A DNA stretch of 64,000 bases from Acanthosepion pharaonis (lineage: Eukaryota > Mollusca > Cephalopoda > Sepiida > Sepiidae): contig CAHIKZ030004549.1 of the NCBI GenBank assembly GCA_903632075.3, positions 291,001 to 355,000 of the forward strand, written 5' to 3'. Shown here piece by piece: positions 11,351 to 20,460 of the stretch. Made by a program: the position numbers and the translations under genes. Numbering within the stretch: the first letter of the stretch is position 1; each line of letters begins with the position of its first letter. The notes under the pieces are model-generated. The model saw only the letters and a program-made list of their open reading frames with translations, was not told where the DNA came from and searched no databases.

Positions 11351-11844
11351 AATAAAATAAAATAAATTGCTATTTTTGTCCTGCAAATAGGCTTTTAGTG
11401 AAATTCAACAATCAGTATGGCTTGCTTCAAAAGTCAGATAAAAAAAAAATATTTAACATTATTTAGTGTAACCATAATTCACAGAACAGAATGCAAGATG
11501 ATAATAAAGGTTATTAAGCAACAAAATGGAATTAGCAAATCAAGTTCAAATTTGGCATTAAACTGCTTGTATCTATGTCTGCACAGGTGCCTTTTAGAAA
11601 GGTTGGACCCACTTTTCTTTACACTTACTCATATCACCCAATGGTTTGTTACTAGCAAAAATCAAGAGTGGCAAACTACCTTCTTGTATCCATCTTATCT
11701 GCCCAGTTAATAACTACTCGTACACAGATCTGACAGGTGTTCACTCAGGTTTATAAGTAAAAGATCCCCCCCAATAATGAATTGAATATTAGGACTTGTA
11801 TATGGAAATATCATTGTTAATCTTAAAAAATTGTTAATGCAATA
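11351..11844. other. No gene recognised
   Basis: AT-rich. The plus-strand frame at 11417-11710 has no recognisable motif. Confidence 0.45.
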
Positions 11845-12475
11845 TTCACTCATGAAAAAGAGTTTCTTACAAACCCAAATATATTTTGATTCCTCGTTGC
11901 ATTGAATACTGTTGCCATATATGGTCTGGTGCCCCCCCTCCCCTGCTGTTCACCTTGAGTTCCTCGACAAAATCCAGAGACAGATATGCAATGTGATAGG
12001 TCCTGATCTGGCATCTCCTCTGCAGTCACTGTCTCACAGACAGGATGTGGTTTCCCTCTGTCTTTTCTACAAATATTTCCATGGCAACTGTTCTTACGAG
12101 CTAATTTACACTGGTGCTTCAACTGCATGAATTTAAGCATGCTACTAGGCTGGCATCTTGGTTTCAATCTTTTACAGTTGAAACCGTCAAATGTAATCTC
12201 CTCTTCTACTCTAACAGCTTCTTCTCTCGAACTTTCCAACAGTGGGTCTCCCTTCCTCTTCCTTGCTTCCCTGATAGCCATATTCTTCAAGTATTCAAAT
12301 GTAATGTCAATTGATATCTTCTGATGCCTTGATCTTTATCCCCATTCTTCTCTTTATCCTTTCCTCAAATACCCCTCTTTACTCTTGCTCTCAGTGTCTG
12401 TAACTCCTTGTGTGCTGGTGGCACTCCCACCTTGCTTGGGGTGAAATGCTTAAAAAAACAAAAAAAAAAAGTTGT
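11845..12475 (+). mobile_element. LINE A 3' end, 5'-truncated
   Basis: It opens with the diverged 'PCIEYCCHIWSGAP' segment (11893-11936) and continues 'FLDKIQRQICNVIGPDLASP', 'SLCLFYKYFHGNC' and 'LHEFKHATRLASWF', ending 'KCNVN' near 12314. The 3' UTR runs to 'ccttgcttggggtgaaat' at 12432-12449 and a short A-rich tail. Two frameshifts (near 12116 and 12130) break the ORF. The minus-strand frame across it is a shadow. Confidence 0.82.
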
Positions 12476-12894
12476 TAATCCATAAAAAACAAACCTATTT
12501 ATAAGTAAAAGAGATCTAGTTTAAGGCATAAAACATTGATATAAAATGGACTGTCCTATTAGAAACATTTTGATATCTGATTGGGCAAACAGCTTGTAAT
12601 TACCTGTTTTGATGGTGTGTATGACATGGCTTAGAGATATTTTCCAATGGTGCCTTGTGATTGGAATTTGGTAGCTGAAACTTTTTGGAAGCCTTTGATG
12701 GTTGTGCTAGCATGAGATCACAAGTCATCATGACTGAGGAAGTGTACGGGCTTTGTCAAACTGTTGATTATGCCAGATTATGCATTGTCTTCCAGAAAAT
12801 GTAACAAGTCAGCTCATCATATTTGCAGTATAAATCACAGATGGGCTCTGTAGGTGTTGAACAATTGCAAATTTGTCTGAGAAGGCTTCAGCAA
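12476..12894. other. No gene recognised
   Basis: AT-rich sequence without recognisable coding or repeat structure. Confidence 0.4.
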
Positions 12895-13005
12895 TGAGTT
12901 TATTATAAACAGAGCATTTACTTAAATATTTGTATCTATAAAAATAATGTATAAACAAGACGTATATTAAAGTAATTGTCTGACTTAGTCCATTTCATAA
13001 GATGT
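12895..13005 (+). repeat. SINE family 3, 3' body only
   Basis: 'ttattataaacagagcattt', 'acttaaatatttgtatct' and 'tgacttagtccatttcataa' match the 3' part of the copies at 13120-13295 and 41490-41725. The tRNA-like head is missing. Confidence 0.6.
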
Positions 13006-13119
13006 CATTTGTTTACATTAAGATACGCTTCAAGCAGATATGAGTGTTTGAGAGGAATCATGGGAAGTTTGTAGTTTAAAAAACAGTAATTTAACCTTGC
13101 TAACCAGAATCTTCCTCTA

Positions 13120-13295
13120 TAGCTAAATAGTATTGCCCATAAGGCTACATGACTGTTCCGTGTAGGATACAGGTTCAATTTCTGTTGGAGGACATCTATT
13201 TCATTCAGGCTGGTAAATGTTGTTAATACGGTTTATTACAAACAGAGCATTTACTTAAATATTTGTACCTATAAAAATAACATAAATAAAAAAGT
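13120..13295 (+). repeat. SINE family 3, tRNA-derived
   Basis: A decayed tRNA-like head (about 13121-13185) has the B box 'caggttcaatttc' at 13170-13182. The body follows: 'cattcaggctggtaaatgtt' and 'tttattacaaacagagcatt'. The better-preserved copy at 41490 shows the A box. The family head resembles a tRNA-Ser/Leu type. Confidence 0.62.
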
Positions 13296-13302
13296 GTGTG
13301 TG

Positions 13303-13410
13303 TAAGAGGACAACAAAAATAGATGAAATCCAAAAAATGCACGTTCAAAAACAATAACACATTTCTCATAGCATTTTTTGGATTTCTTCTCTATTTTCGC
13401 TGTCCTCTTA
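13303..13410. repeat. Inverted repeat, about 38-bp arms
   Basis: The left arm 13303-13340 is nearly complementary to 13371-13410 ('aaatccaaaaaatgc' against 'gcattttttggattt'), with a loop of about 30 bases. A few mismatches and one- or two-base length differences are present. It directly follows the SINE at 13120-13295. Confidence 0.8.
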
Positions 13411-13647
13411 TTACTGAGAAGTAAAAACAAGAACAAAATCTATTTCCATATCTGAGGATGTCTGGAGGAACAGACAAAAGCTTGTAAAAATTAAAAGACC
13501 TTATGCAACTGGAATTTATAAACGAGGATCATATCATTCATATACAGGTTTGAGGTTGATGTATCTCATTCATATAGTTTGCGAAGATATATTCTCGCCA
13601 TTTAAATCATTAACCTCTATATTTGTTTTTTGTGTGAATGATTCATG

Positions 13648-13651
<4 letters not shown>

Positions 13652-13704
<53 letters not shown>
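13652..13704. repeat. (AT)n(GA)n compound microsatellite
   Basis: AT repeats to 13685, then GA repeats to 13704, immediately 5' of a SINE. The same AT-GA compound occurs at 60819-60880. Confidence 0.92.
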
Positions 13705-14040
13705 GAATCAGAGAGCCAAGTTTGAGTTCCAGTCGAATCCATTACATTCGCTTATGTGCTAATACCCTTGAGAAAGGTATTAATTCTCTTCTTCTCCCTC
13801 CACCTATGGGTAAATAGCTGGACAGATTTGGTTTTATAGCCTTGGATGGCAACTGGTCTAGGAGAAGAGTAACTCTGAATTCAAAACCTTGGGACCTTTG
13901 TAGCACACAGTGCATCAGGTCTCTGCATCCAGCCCTTCAAAAAGTGTGGTTGGTTCTGCACAAAGCCTTCACCACTATAATCAAACCATATGTGCTGGTG
14001 TCTAGGCTGTTGGTTCCTAGGAACTGAGCTGCTTGACTCT
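13705..14040 (+). repeat. SINE family 1, long form with extra 3' module
   Basis: The best copy of family 1: 'gagttccagtcgaatcc' (B box, 13723-13739), 'taatacccttgagaaaggta', 'cctatgggtaaatagctgg', 'agccttggatggcaactgg', 'ctctgaattcaaaacc'. An additional module at 13915-14035 contains 'cccttcaaaaagtgtggttg' and 'cacaaagccttcaccac'. That module occurs on its own at 47420-47525, so it is a separable unit. An (AT)n array follows at 14069. Confidence 0.7.
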
Positions 14041-14065
14041 CATATGTTGAATACAATGGGAGAGT

Positions 14066-14068
<3 letters not shown>

Positions 14069-14098
<30 letters not shown>
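14069..14098. repeat. (AT)n microsatellite
   Basis: AT dinucleotide run, seen directly. Confidence 0.9.
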
Positions 14099-14099
<1 letters not shown>

Positions 14100-14101
<2 letters not shown>

Positions 14102-14576
14102 ACAAGTTCACTTAAGATAAGCTAACAATGTCTGTTTGTGTCATTTTTTTATTATATATTTCCAACTTTTAAATAAAATGTTCAGCATTGGGATTAAAAC
14201 AGTGGATAAATTGTCCAAAAGTTCATGTTCATATTGTTTAAATAATTTAGACCATCTCGGTCATTTTCAAGAATCAATATGGTGTCTCTATGATAGGTAA
14301 CGTTCCTTTGTATACACTTTGGGATTCTTTGGAAAGCTGAAAGTTTGAAATAGGATATCGTGATCATCTGTAATGTCTAGTAGGATCAAGGCTGCACCAA
14401 AGTGGATGCACTTTGTTTTTTTAAATATATAATATACACATTTTAAATATATTATATACACTTCAGATAATATTTCCGGTGGTGAATAATATTTTATTTA
14501 ATGTGGGCTGTTTTTGTATAATAATATCTAGCCATCCTAGCAGATGGGTGTGTTCAGAAAATGAGAGTAGCAAGCC

Positions 14577-14619
<43 letters not shown>

Positions 14620-15900
14620 CATCAAAGTAATTATGTGTTGCCTGCTCAGTTAAAGAAGATCAAGATGATTCTAATCAAACTTTTCATTTAAAATCCAATC
14701 TGTTACATTTTTGAAGCAGATCTCTATTACTTATAAACCAGAGTGAACACATGTTGGGGTTGAGTATAAAGGCAGTCCTTCCCTGGGAAGGTAAAATGAA
14801 TGTGGAAAAGTGTTTTGCCCATGTTCTATTTGCACTCTTGTCTTTCACTTTTTGTGGCATGCCAGTGACAGGTTATTGGGTGATACGAAAAAGTGTAAGG
14901 AAAGTGGGTTCAGACCTTTCTGAAAGGCACCTGAGCAGATGGAGATATAAGCAGTCTAATCCCAAATTTTAACCTGGTTTGCTAATTCTATCTACCGGGA
15001 GTTAATAAAACTCCTGCCACCTTTCACTTTGGAATTACTTTTGATAAATTTATGAAGTAGATGCAAATAGATTTTAAAATCTTCATTAACTGAAACATTT
15101 TAATTTGGTTTTTGTTATGTTTTTTTTCCAATGTAAACTGTCTTTAGATTATTTAATGCCAAAATCCATTATTTTGATAAAAAAATAGGTATTTTGAAAT
15201 AGAACCAGTGTTTTCAGCATTTCACCATGGGTTTTACATTGAAATAGAGTATGAGGATACTTGGGATGTTTTGTCTGTGAGGAAAAGAATTGTAGGGTGG
15301 GGAAATAATTCATCACACACAAGGCTGTGTAAATGCTTTTGAGCTCTGGAAAGTGAGAATTGGGCTTCTCCAACCCAGTGCTTTTTTATAACCAAATCAT
15401 TCTAAAAACATGTTTGCACCTACTGTATCATACACAATAGTTTTAGTGAACCATTGTCTATCTTCTGCAACATTTTGTCCCTCAGATTGAACAAAAAGTG
15501 AAAATTATTAAAAAAGAAAAAAAGTTCCTTCCATAGTTAATCATGGCTCTCCAAATTTCTTTTCTGTGAATTTCCATGGAATTGTAGGAAAGATAGTGGC
15601 ATGTTTATGAATCTATTTAACAACTGGATGATACATTCTGCCTAGATAAGAACCTCATCCTCTTAGCATTTTACTGTTTGTAATATATTTACAAATACCA
15701 TAATGCCCAAGTTGAAAAACTGAATTTAACAAAAACAATTTTGCTTCCTCATTAATGCCTTAGGTCTTGTTAATGGATAAATGAACAGCTGCCAAAAGCT
15801 CTTAGTCAAAATCTTTGGACAATTCTTCCACTCATTACTAATTTCTTTTCACTTAAGAATTAAAAGTAAAACAAAATCATTCCCTGTTTCTGCCCTTTAA

Positions 15901-15901
<1 letters not shown>
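14100..15901. other. No gene recognised; (AT)n at 14579-14611
   Basis: Mixed AT-rich sequence with a second (AT)n(CA)n array at 14579-14618. Frames at 14751-14972 (+) and 15149-15373 (-) are open for 60-75 codons. They show no domain, signal peptide or splice-consistent boundary that I trust. Confidence 0.4.

Positions 15902-15954
<53 letters not shown>
15902..15954. repeat. (AT)n microsatellite
   Basis: About 26 AT dinucleotides followed by a short GT run. Confidence 0.92.
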
Positions 15955-15960
<6 letters not shown>

Positions 15961-16481
15961 ATTTCATGGTAGATAAAATTAAATACAATTTTAAATTTTG
16001 CTTGATTCACAAATTTATAAAGAAAAGTAAACCTTGTTCCTAAAAATTAGATTATTACAAGTTTAAGTTTAAAAAGGAAAAAGAATACATTTTTTTTTTT
16101 TTTTTTTTCCAGGGAATTTGGTAACCTGCAAATTTGATGACATTGTTGGTTTATTTATTTCCTAATTTCTGAAACCACTACTAGGGGACGCTCTCTAAAG
16201 CTATAAATAATCTACGATAATTTTTTTTTTTCTTTCTCTCCTTACTTTTACACTTATGACAACAATGTAAATCTCTTGCTGAAGATTTCATTTTTTTTTT
16301 CGTTTTTGGGAAATGCATGAACACACATTCGCTCAATTCACATACTTTGGACCAAAAACTTTCCACATTCATTTGTTACGCACATTATTGTCTTTGTCAC
16401 TTGTAAATCTTTCTTTATTAATACATTATCATTTGTTTGTACATGTATACCAGTCCTTGTTGTTTCCCCACATTTCTTTAG

Positions 16482-16552
16482 GTGGACTCATATTCCGAGT
16501 CCGCCATGTTTGTTGTGGGCATTTCAGGAGACACATGTGTTTATCTCTCAGT
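16482..16552 (+). other. Weak candidate exon
   Basis: A pyrimidine-rich tract ends 'ccccacatttctttag', a good splice-acceptor shape. An open frame follows, reading 'DSYSESAMFVVGISGDTCV' then 'YLSVR', and ends at a weak 'gtaaac' donor. There is no domain match and no second exon in view, so this may be chance. Confidence 0.12.
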
Positions 16553-16572
16553 GCGTAAACCAGCATACATTT

Positions 16573-16602
16573 TCTAATCTTTTTTTTTTTTTTTTTTTTT
16601 TT
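16573..16602. repeat. T homopolymer
   Basis: A run of about 25 T, possibly a retroposon tail in minus orientation. Confidence 0.8.
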
Positions 16603-16897
16603 AAATATAAAGAAAAATATTTTCTGGCTTATTTAATATTATTCCCCTCCCATCCTTATCAAACCTTTCTATAATCATCCTCCTTCTTTCTCTTCCTTTC
16701 CCAAAAAAAAAAAAAGGAAGAGGAAAATTCTATTTTCAAATAGTTCTGCATTTGACCTTTCTGATTTAAGAGATATGACCCTACTTTAACCAGGATTTTT
16801 AGTTATCATTCAGATATATTTTTACAAATACCTTTTTTTTTTCATCAATTTTTCCCAACAGTTTTCAAATTGTTACATGCCTCTTAAATTTCTATCA

Positions 16898-17456
16898 GGT
16901 CATCCCATAAGTTCTGTCCTAATTTTGAATAAAGAAAATCAGTGACCAAATGTTACATTTAATTACAGATTCAATCAACAATGTATTTTCCCTGATTATC
17001 TATGACTTCCTTCCATCTATTAACAAGCTTACTAATTCCATTGCTGTAAAATTCTTTTGGCTTTGATTCGAAGAACTCACAAATGTCAGTTTTAACCTCT
17101 TCCTGTGTTACAAAAGCTGTTTCTTCCAAATGATTCTGTAAGCTATGAAACAAATGGTAGTCTGAAGGATCAAGATTGGGAGAATAAGGTGGATGAGGAA
17201 TTTTCTCCCAACCAACTTCTTTGATCTTTTGTGACGTGATTCTTGCTGTGTGGGGTTGTGCATCACCTTTTTTCGATTCACTAGAGCAGGTCTTTTTTTC
17301 CTCAAAGCATGGTTCAAACGCTCTAATTGCTGACAGTATATTTGAGCATTAATTGTTGCATTAGGTGGTAAAAATTCAAAGTGGATTATTCCTTGGCGGT
17401 CCCACCAGATTGAAACTATTTTATCCCTAGCAAAATGGGACATGTAATTTTTCACT
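16898..17456 (-). pseudogene. Mariner-type transposase remnant with 3' terminal inverted repeat
   Basis: The minus strand gives the mariner core 'IVSIWWDRQGIIHFEFLPP' (the first catalytic Asp follows WW), 'YCQQLERLNHALRKKRPALV' and then a frameshift near 17265-17280. In the new frame come 'DAQPHTARIT' (a decayed DNARPH box in which the second Asp survives), 'PHPPYSPNLDPSDYHLF' (the third Asp region) and the C-terminus 'LVNRWKEVIDNQGKYIVD' stopping near 16974. The adjacent 'caggtcatcccataagttct' at 16897-16916 fits a mariner terminal repeat. The N-terminal DNA-binding part is missing beyond 17456. It is dead because of the frameshift and 5' truncation. Confidence 0.82.
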
Positions 17457-17486
17457 TCTATTCATCAACAAGATGGCATATTTTGA

Positions 17487-17918
17487 CCATCCTGTGTATG
17501 ATGATAAACTACATTCGCATCCTGGGTAAGACGATAAACTATATCTAATAGCAAGGATTCTGATCAGGAGGTTTTGAGGAACATGGGACCACTTCTTAAT
17601 TGCTTGTATTCCCAAGTTCACCCTGACCCAGGGTGGTAGCACCTGTTAGGGTCCCAACTATGGGCAATAGCTAATCCACAGACTGGGGTTAAAAAAACTA
17701 TAAAAGTGTAAAAATAGAAAAAAAAATACATTTTTGAAAAATATATATTAGCAGCAATACAATTTTCAAATATATATATATATATATATATATATGTTTT
17801 TTTTTTTTTTTTTTTTTTTTTTTTTGAAAAAAAAAATTCATTACCAGCAAAAAAATTTTATTGGCATTAAATAATCCATTGAGGTTGATATGCCATAAAA
17901 CAATATAAACCAAACTAT
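17487..17918. mobile_element. Non-autonomous insertion, 10-bp target duplication, copy 1
   Basis: It is flanked by the direct repeat 'catattttga' at 17477-17486 and 17919-17928. It matches the insertion at 50258-50599 through its length: 'aggttttgaggaacatggg', 'ccagggtggtagcacctgtt', 'agggtcccaactatgggcaa', then an A/T-rich middle, then 'taatccattgaggttgatat'. A unit of about 30 bp ('tgatgataaactac' and 'agacgataaactat') is present twice at its left end but only once in the other copy. Internal growth of AT and T tracts (17770-17825) explains its greater length. It has no coding capacity and its superfamily is unknown. Confidence 0.75.
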
Positions 17919-17928
17919 CATATTTTGA

Positions 17929-18480
17929 GGAACTACTGAAAAGCCACCTTTCCTTAAATATTTAAGACCTTAGAATTTCATTTTCCAACCTTCACAACAC
18001 ATACTTTAGGTACAATTCCTAGCAAATTTAATGAAGTAAAAACCACAAACTTTTGTAACAAAGATATGTGCTTTGTCCATAACTTGAATTTTATTTCACA
18101 AATTGATAAATCAATTGAAGGAATTTCTTCAGTTCACCAGACAATGCACTTTATATGGAGTGATAATCTACAGGAAAAGATCTGGAGAATACACCACATG
18201 CAAAAGAACTTCCCATACCAATTCTCTGAGTATTAGCTATTATGCTAGTGCAGTCTTCTGCTTGAATATATATATTATGTTACAGCAAAATATATTTTTC
18301 TCTTTTAATGTGTCATTCACAGGAGCCAGTTTCTCACTTCATTGTGAAGTAATCATTTATAGAGTTTTTGATTCATTCTAAAGAATCCCTTCTGATTTTG
18401 ATCAAACAGAAAAAAATTTCTTTTACTTAAAATCCTTGATTATGTTAAAAGATATTATATATTCTTTTTCTCACCGTTAA
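17929..18480. other. No gene recognised
   Basis: AT-rich unique-looking sequence. Confidence 0.4.
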
Positions 18481-18594
18481 CCCTGGAAGGAGTCAATCTG
18501 GTGCCGATGTGCTGGGCTGACTACCATTCTTCTCCATCTTTAGCAGTCATGTACTAGAGTCTAGGTCTCCATGAATGCTTTCTTAGTGTGCTAA

Positions 18595-18945
18595 TCATGT
18601 GGCGTATTTTGGGTGTTTTAACCTGGTGGAAACTATCCTTCTGTAGGATATTACATATATTATGTCTAAATAAATTTTATTTATAAACAACGTCTCATTG
18701 ACGTTTAAGGTGATATGCTGGAGACAGTCCAAGATCAAGCTTTGAGTTTTCTTCATCTTAGATTTCTTAATAATTTCCTCCTCCTTCTCCCCATTGATGG
18801 TAGACTTATTCTTCTTCACCTCCCTGTCAACTGCAGAGTTATCCTCCTCTGCAGACGTTTTCTCTTCCACCCCATCCTCAACTGAAGACTTTTTTTCTCT
18901 TTGCCTAAGATAATCTTGTCCTTAAACACCTTTTCCTGAGACATG
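18595..18945 (-). pseudogene. Charged Lys/Glu-rich frame, possible retrocopy or exon remnant
   Basis: The minus strand starts at 18945 with 'MSQEKVFKDKIILGKEKKS'. After a probable one-base slip in an A run near 18891-18897 it continues in a frame rich in Glu and Lys ('KKNKSTINGEKEEEIIKKSK') that ends near 18600. The composition resembles a nuclear or ribosome-associated charged tail, but I recognise no family. The A-run slip means it is either broken or two chance frames. Confidence 0.25.
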
Positions 18946-19239
18946 CAAAATGAGAAAGGCAGATCATAAATATTTATGACCAATATTTATTTTTTTCTAT
19001 GGTGGACATATTTTAACTACCTAGTACTCTTAAAAAAATTTGGAAAATATTCTCTGTAATTTAATGTTTTATTGAATTTTAGAAATGTTGGCATTAAATT
19101 TTCTATAGTTCTTGCTCTTAATGTCATGTATGGATGTTTGTATTTACAAAAATCAGCATGTGTATATATACACACAAAAAAAAATTCAAAATTGTTTTTA
19201 AGACATTTGTGACATGGTCGTTCCAGGGTCAGATCCTAT

Positions 19240-20460
19240 GGTCATGGCACCGTTTGTGATGTCGTCCCCCGGTCGCAGCGCCGACTGTGACGTTCTATCC
19301 TGATCTACCACAGTGCCAGTTGTGACGTCCGTGGCGCCAGCTGTTCGCTCCTCGCTGCTCCGTTCGGGTGTCGCTGCTCCAAACGTGGCGTCCTGCCTGT
19401 CGTGTCAGTTGTGTTGTCTCATCCTGTGACGACCAACTGGCTTGGTATCGTCGCGAACACGCAAATGTGACGTTCTAGCCTTTTGGTGATTCGGTGGGAA
19501 TCTGGTTAGATTTGGTATCAGCCTCGTCATTTCCCAACCTGCTTCCAAACGCCTGGTTACCAAGGTAACTGCATTGATCTCCAGTCTGCCTACCCACGTT
19601 GTGAATTGATCTTAGGCAGACGAGATCAAACAGTGGTTGGGGCCGTAATGCAAACTGAGTTCAACGGGGTGATAACACACAAATATGCATAAAAGAAAAT
19701 AAAATGAAAACTCAAAAACTTCAAAGTATCAAAGAAAAGGTAACAAACTTTATGTCTAGTTGTTCGATACATAGGACTGCATCTATCTCCCGACCCGTTC
19801 TGTGGATTGTGACACGTCGATTTCCGTTAGGCAAGTTTTAATGCTTCAAGTTGTTTGCTCTCTAAGAAATTGGTTTTTCGGTGTGTCTTGGACGAAAGTC
19901 GAAAAAAACTTATTTGGTAGTCTGGTTCTAAGTCGCTCTTCAAAATAATTGTTTTCGGGTTGAAGAGGAGTCCGGAATTTTGCGTGAATCTTGGTCAGCT
20001 ATCTCGAGGCGGCTTCAACTCTGGAAACTCAACTCTCCGCTGGAGTCCGAACTGATTTCTGCCTGTTGGGGCCCTGCTTTTATTGACGCCGACCAAAACC
20101 GGGGTGGTTCTGTGGCATCGGGGGGTTTCTCGATAATTCTAAATACATATCCACCTCTTTTATTTCTGGTTAGGGATTTTCCACTCTTTTCCTTTTTTGG
20201 TAACCCCTCCTCACTCCCACTTTCTCACCATACCTCTGAGGGGCGTGAACTGCCCTCCCCACTTCTTCATAGCAGCTTCTCGTACTTATACTCTGGATGG
20301 GGCGTTGACAGCCTTCTTCGTGCGTCACGTGATCACTCTCAGCAAATGAGGTCTTGGTCAGGTATCTTTCCTCCTCCTTCGTGCATCACGTGATCACCAC
20401 CTGACCAATGATGTCTTAGTCGGGCGTGAACAATCCACGGCTTTGTTTCGGGGGAAAAAA
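19240..20460 (-). mobile_element. CpG-bearing LTR-like block
   Basis: This block has clearly higher GC and CpG than its surroundings. On the minus strand it has LTR-like order: two copies of an E-box-bearing repeat (20314-20423), a 'TATAAG' at 20286-20291, and 'AATAAA' about 200 bp downstream at 20079-20084. An A/T-rich stretch and a GC-rich block at 19240-19480 follow; the latter could be the start of an internal region. No reverse transcriptase, integrase or matched second LTR is in the window, so a solo LTR or a CpG-rich host promoter are alternatives. The plus-strand frame at 19980-20393 is probably not coding. Confidence 0.35.
20314..20423. repeat. Direct repeat with CACGTG E-box, period 61
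   Basis: Two copies, 20314-20362 and 20375-20423, share 'gtcacgtgatcac'-type cores and 'aatgaggtcttggtcagg'-type ends. The CACGTG hexamers lie at 20326-20331 and 20387-20392, exactly 61 bp apart. Tandem U3 enhancers have this look. Confidence 0.8.

Noticed and set aside
11850..12290. 146-codon minus-strand frame
   Set aside because: It is the antisense shadow of the plus-strand LINE A C-terminus.
19980..20393. 137-codon plus-strand protein gene
   Set aside because: It lies inside the LTR-like block, has no ATG context or domain, and opposite-strand regulatory motifs explain the sequence better.
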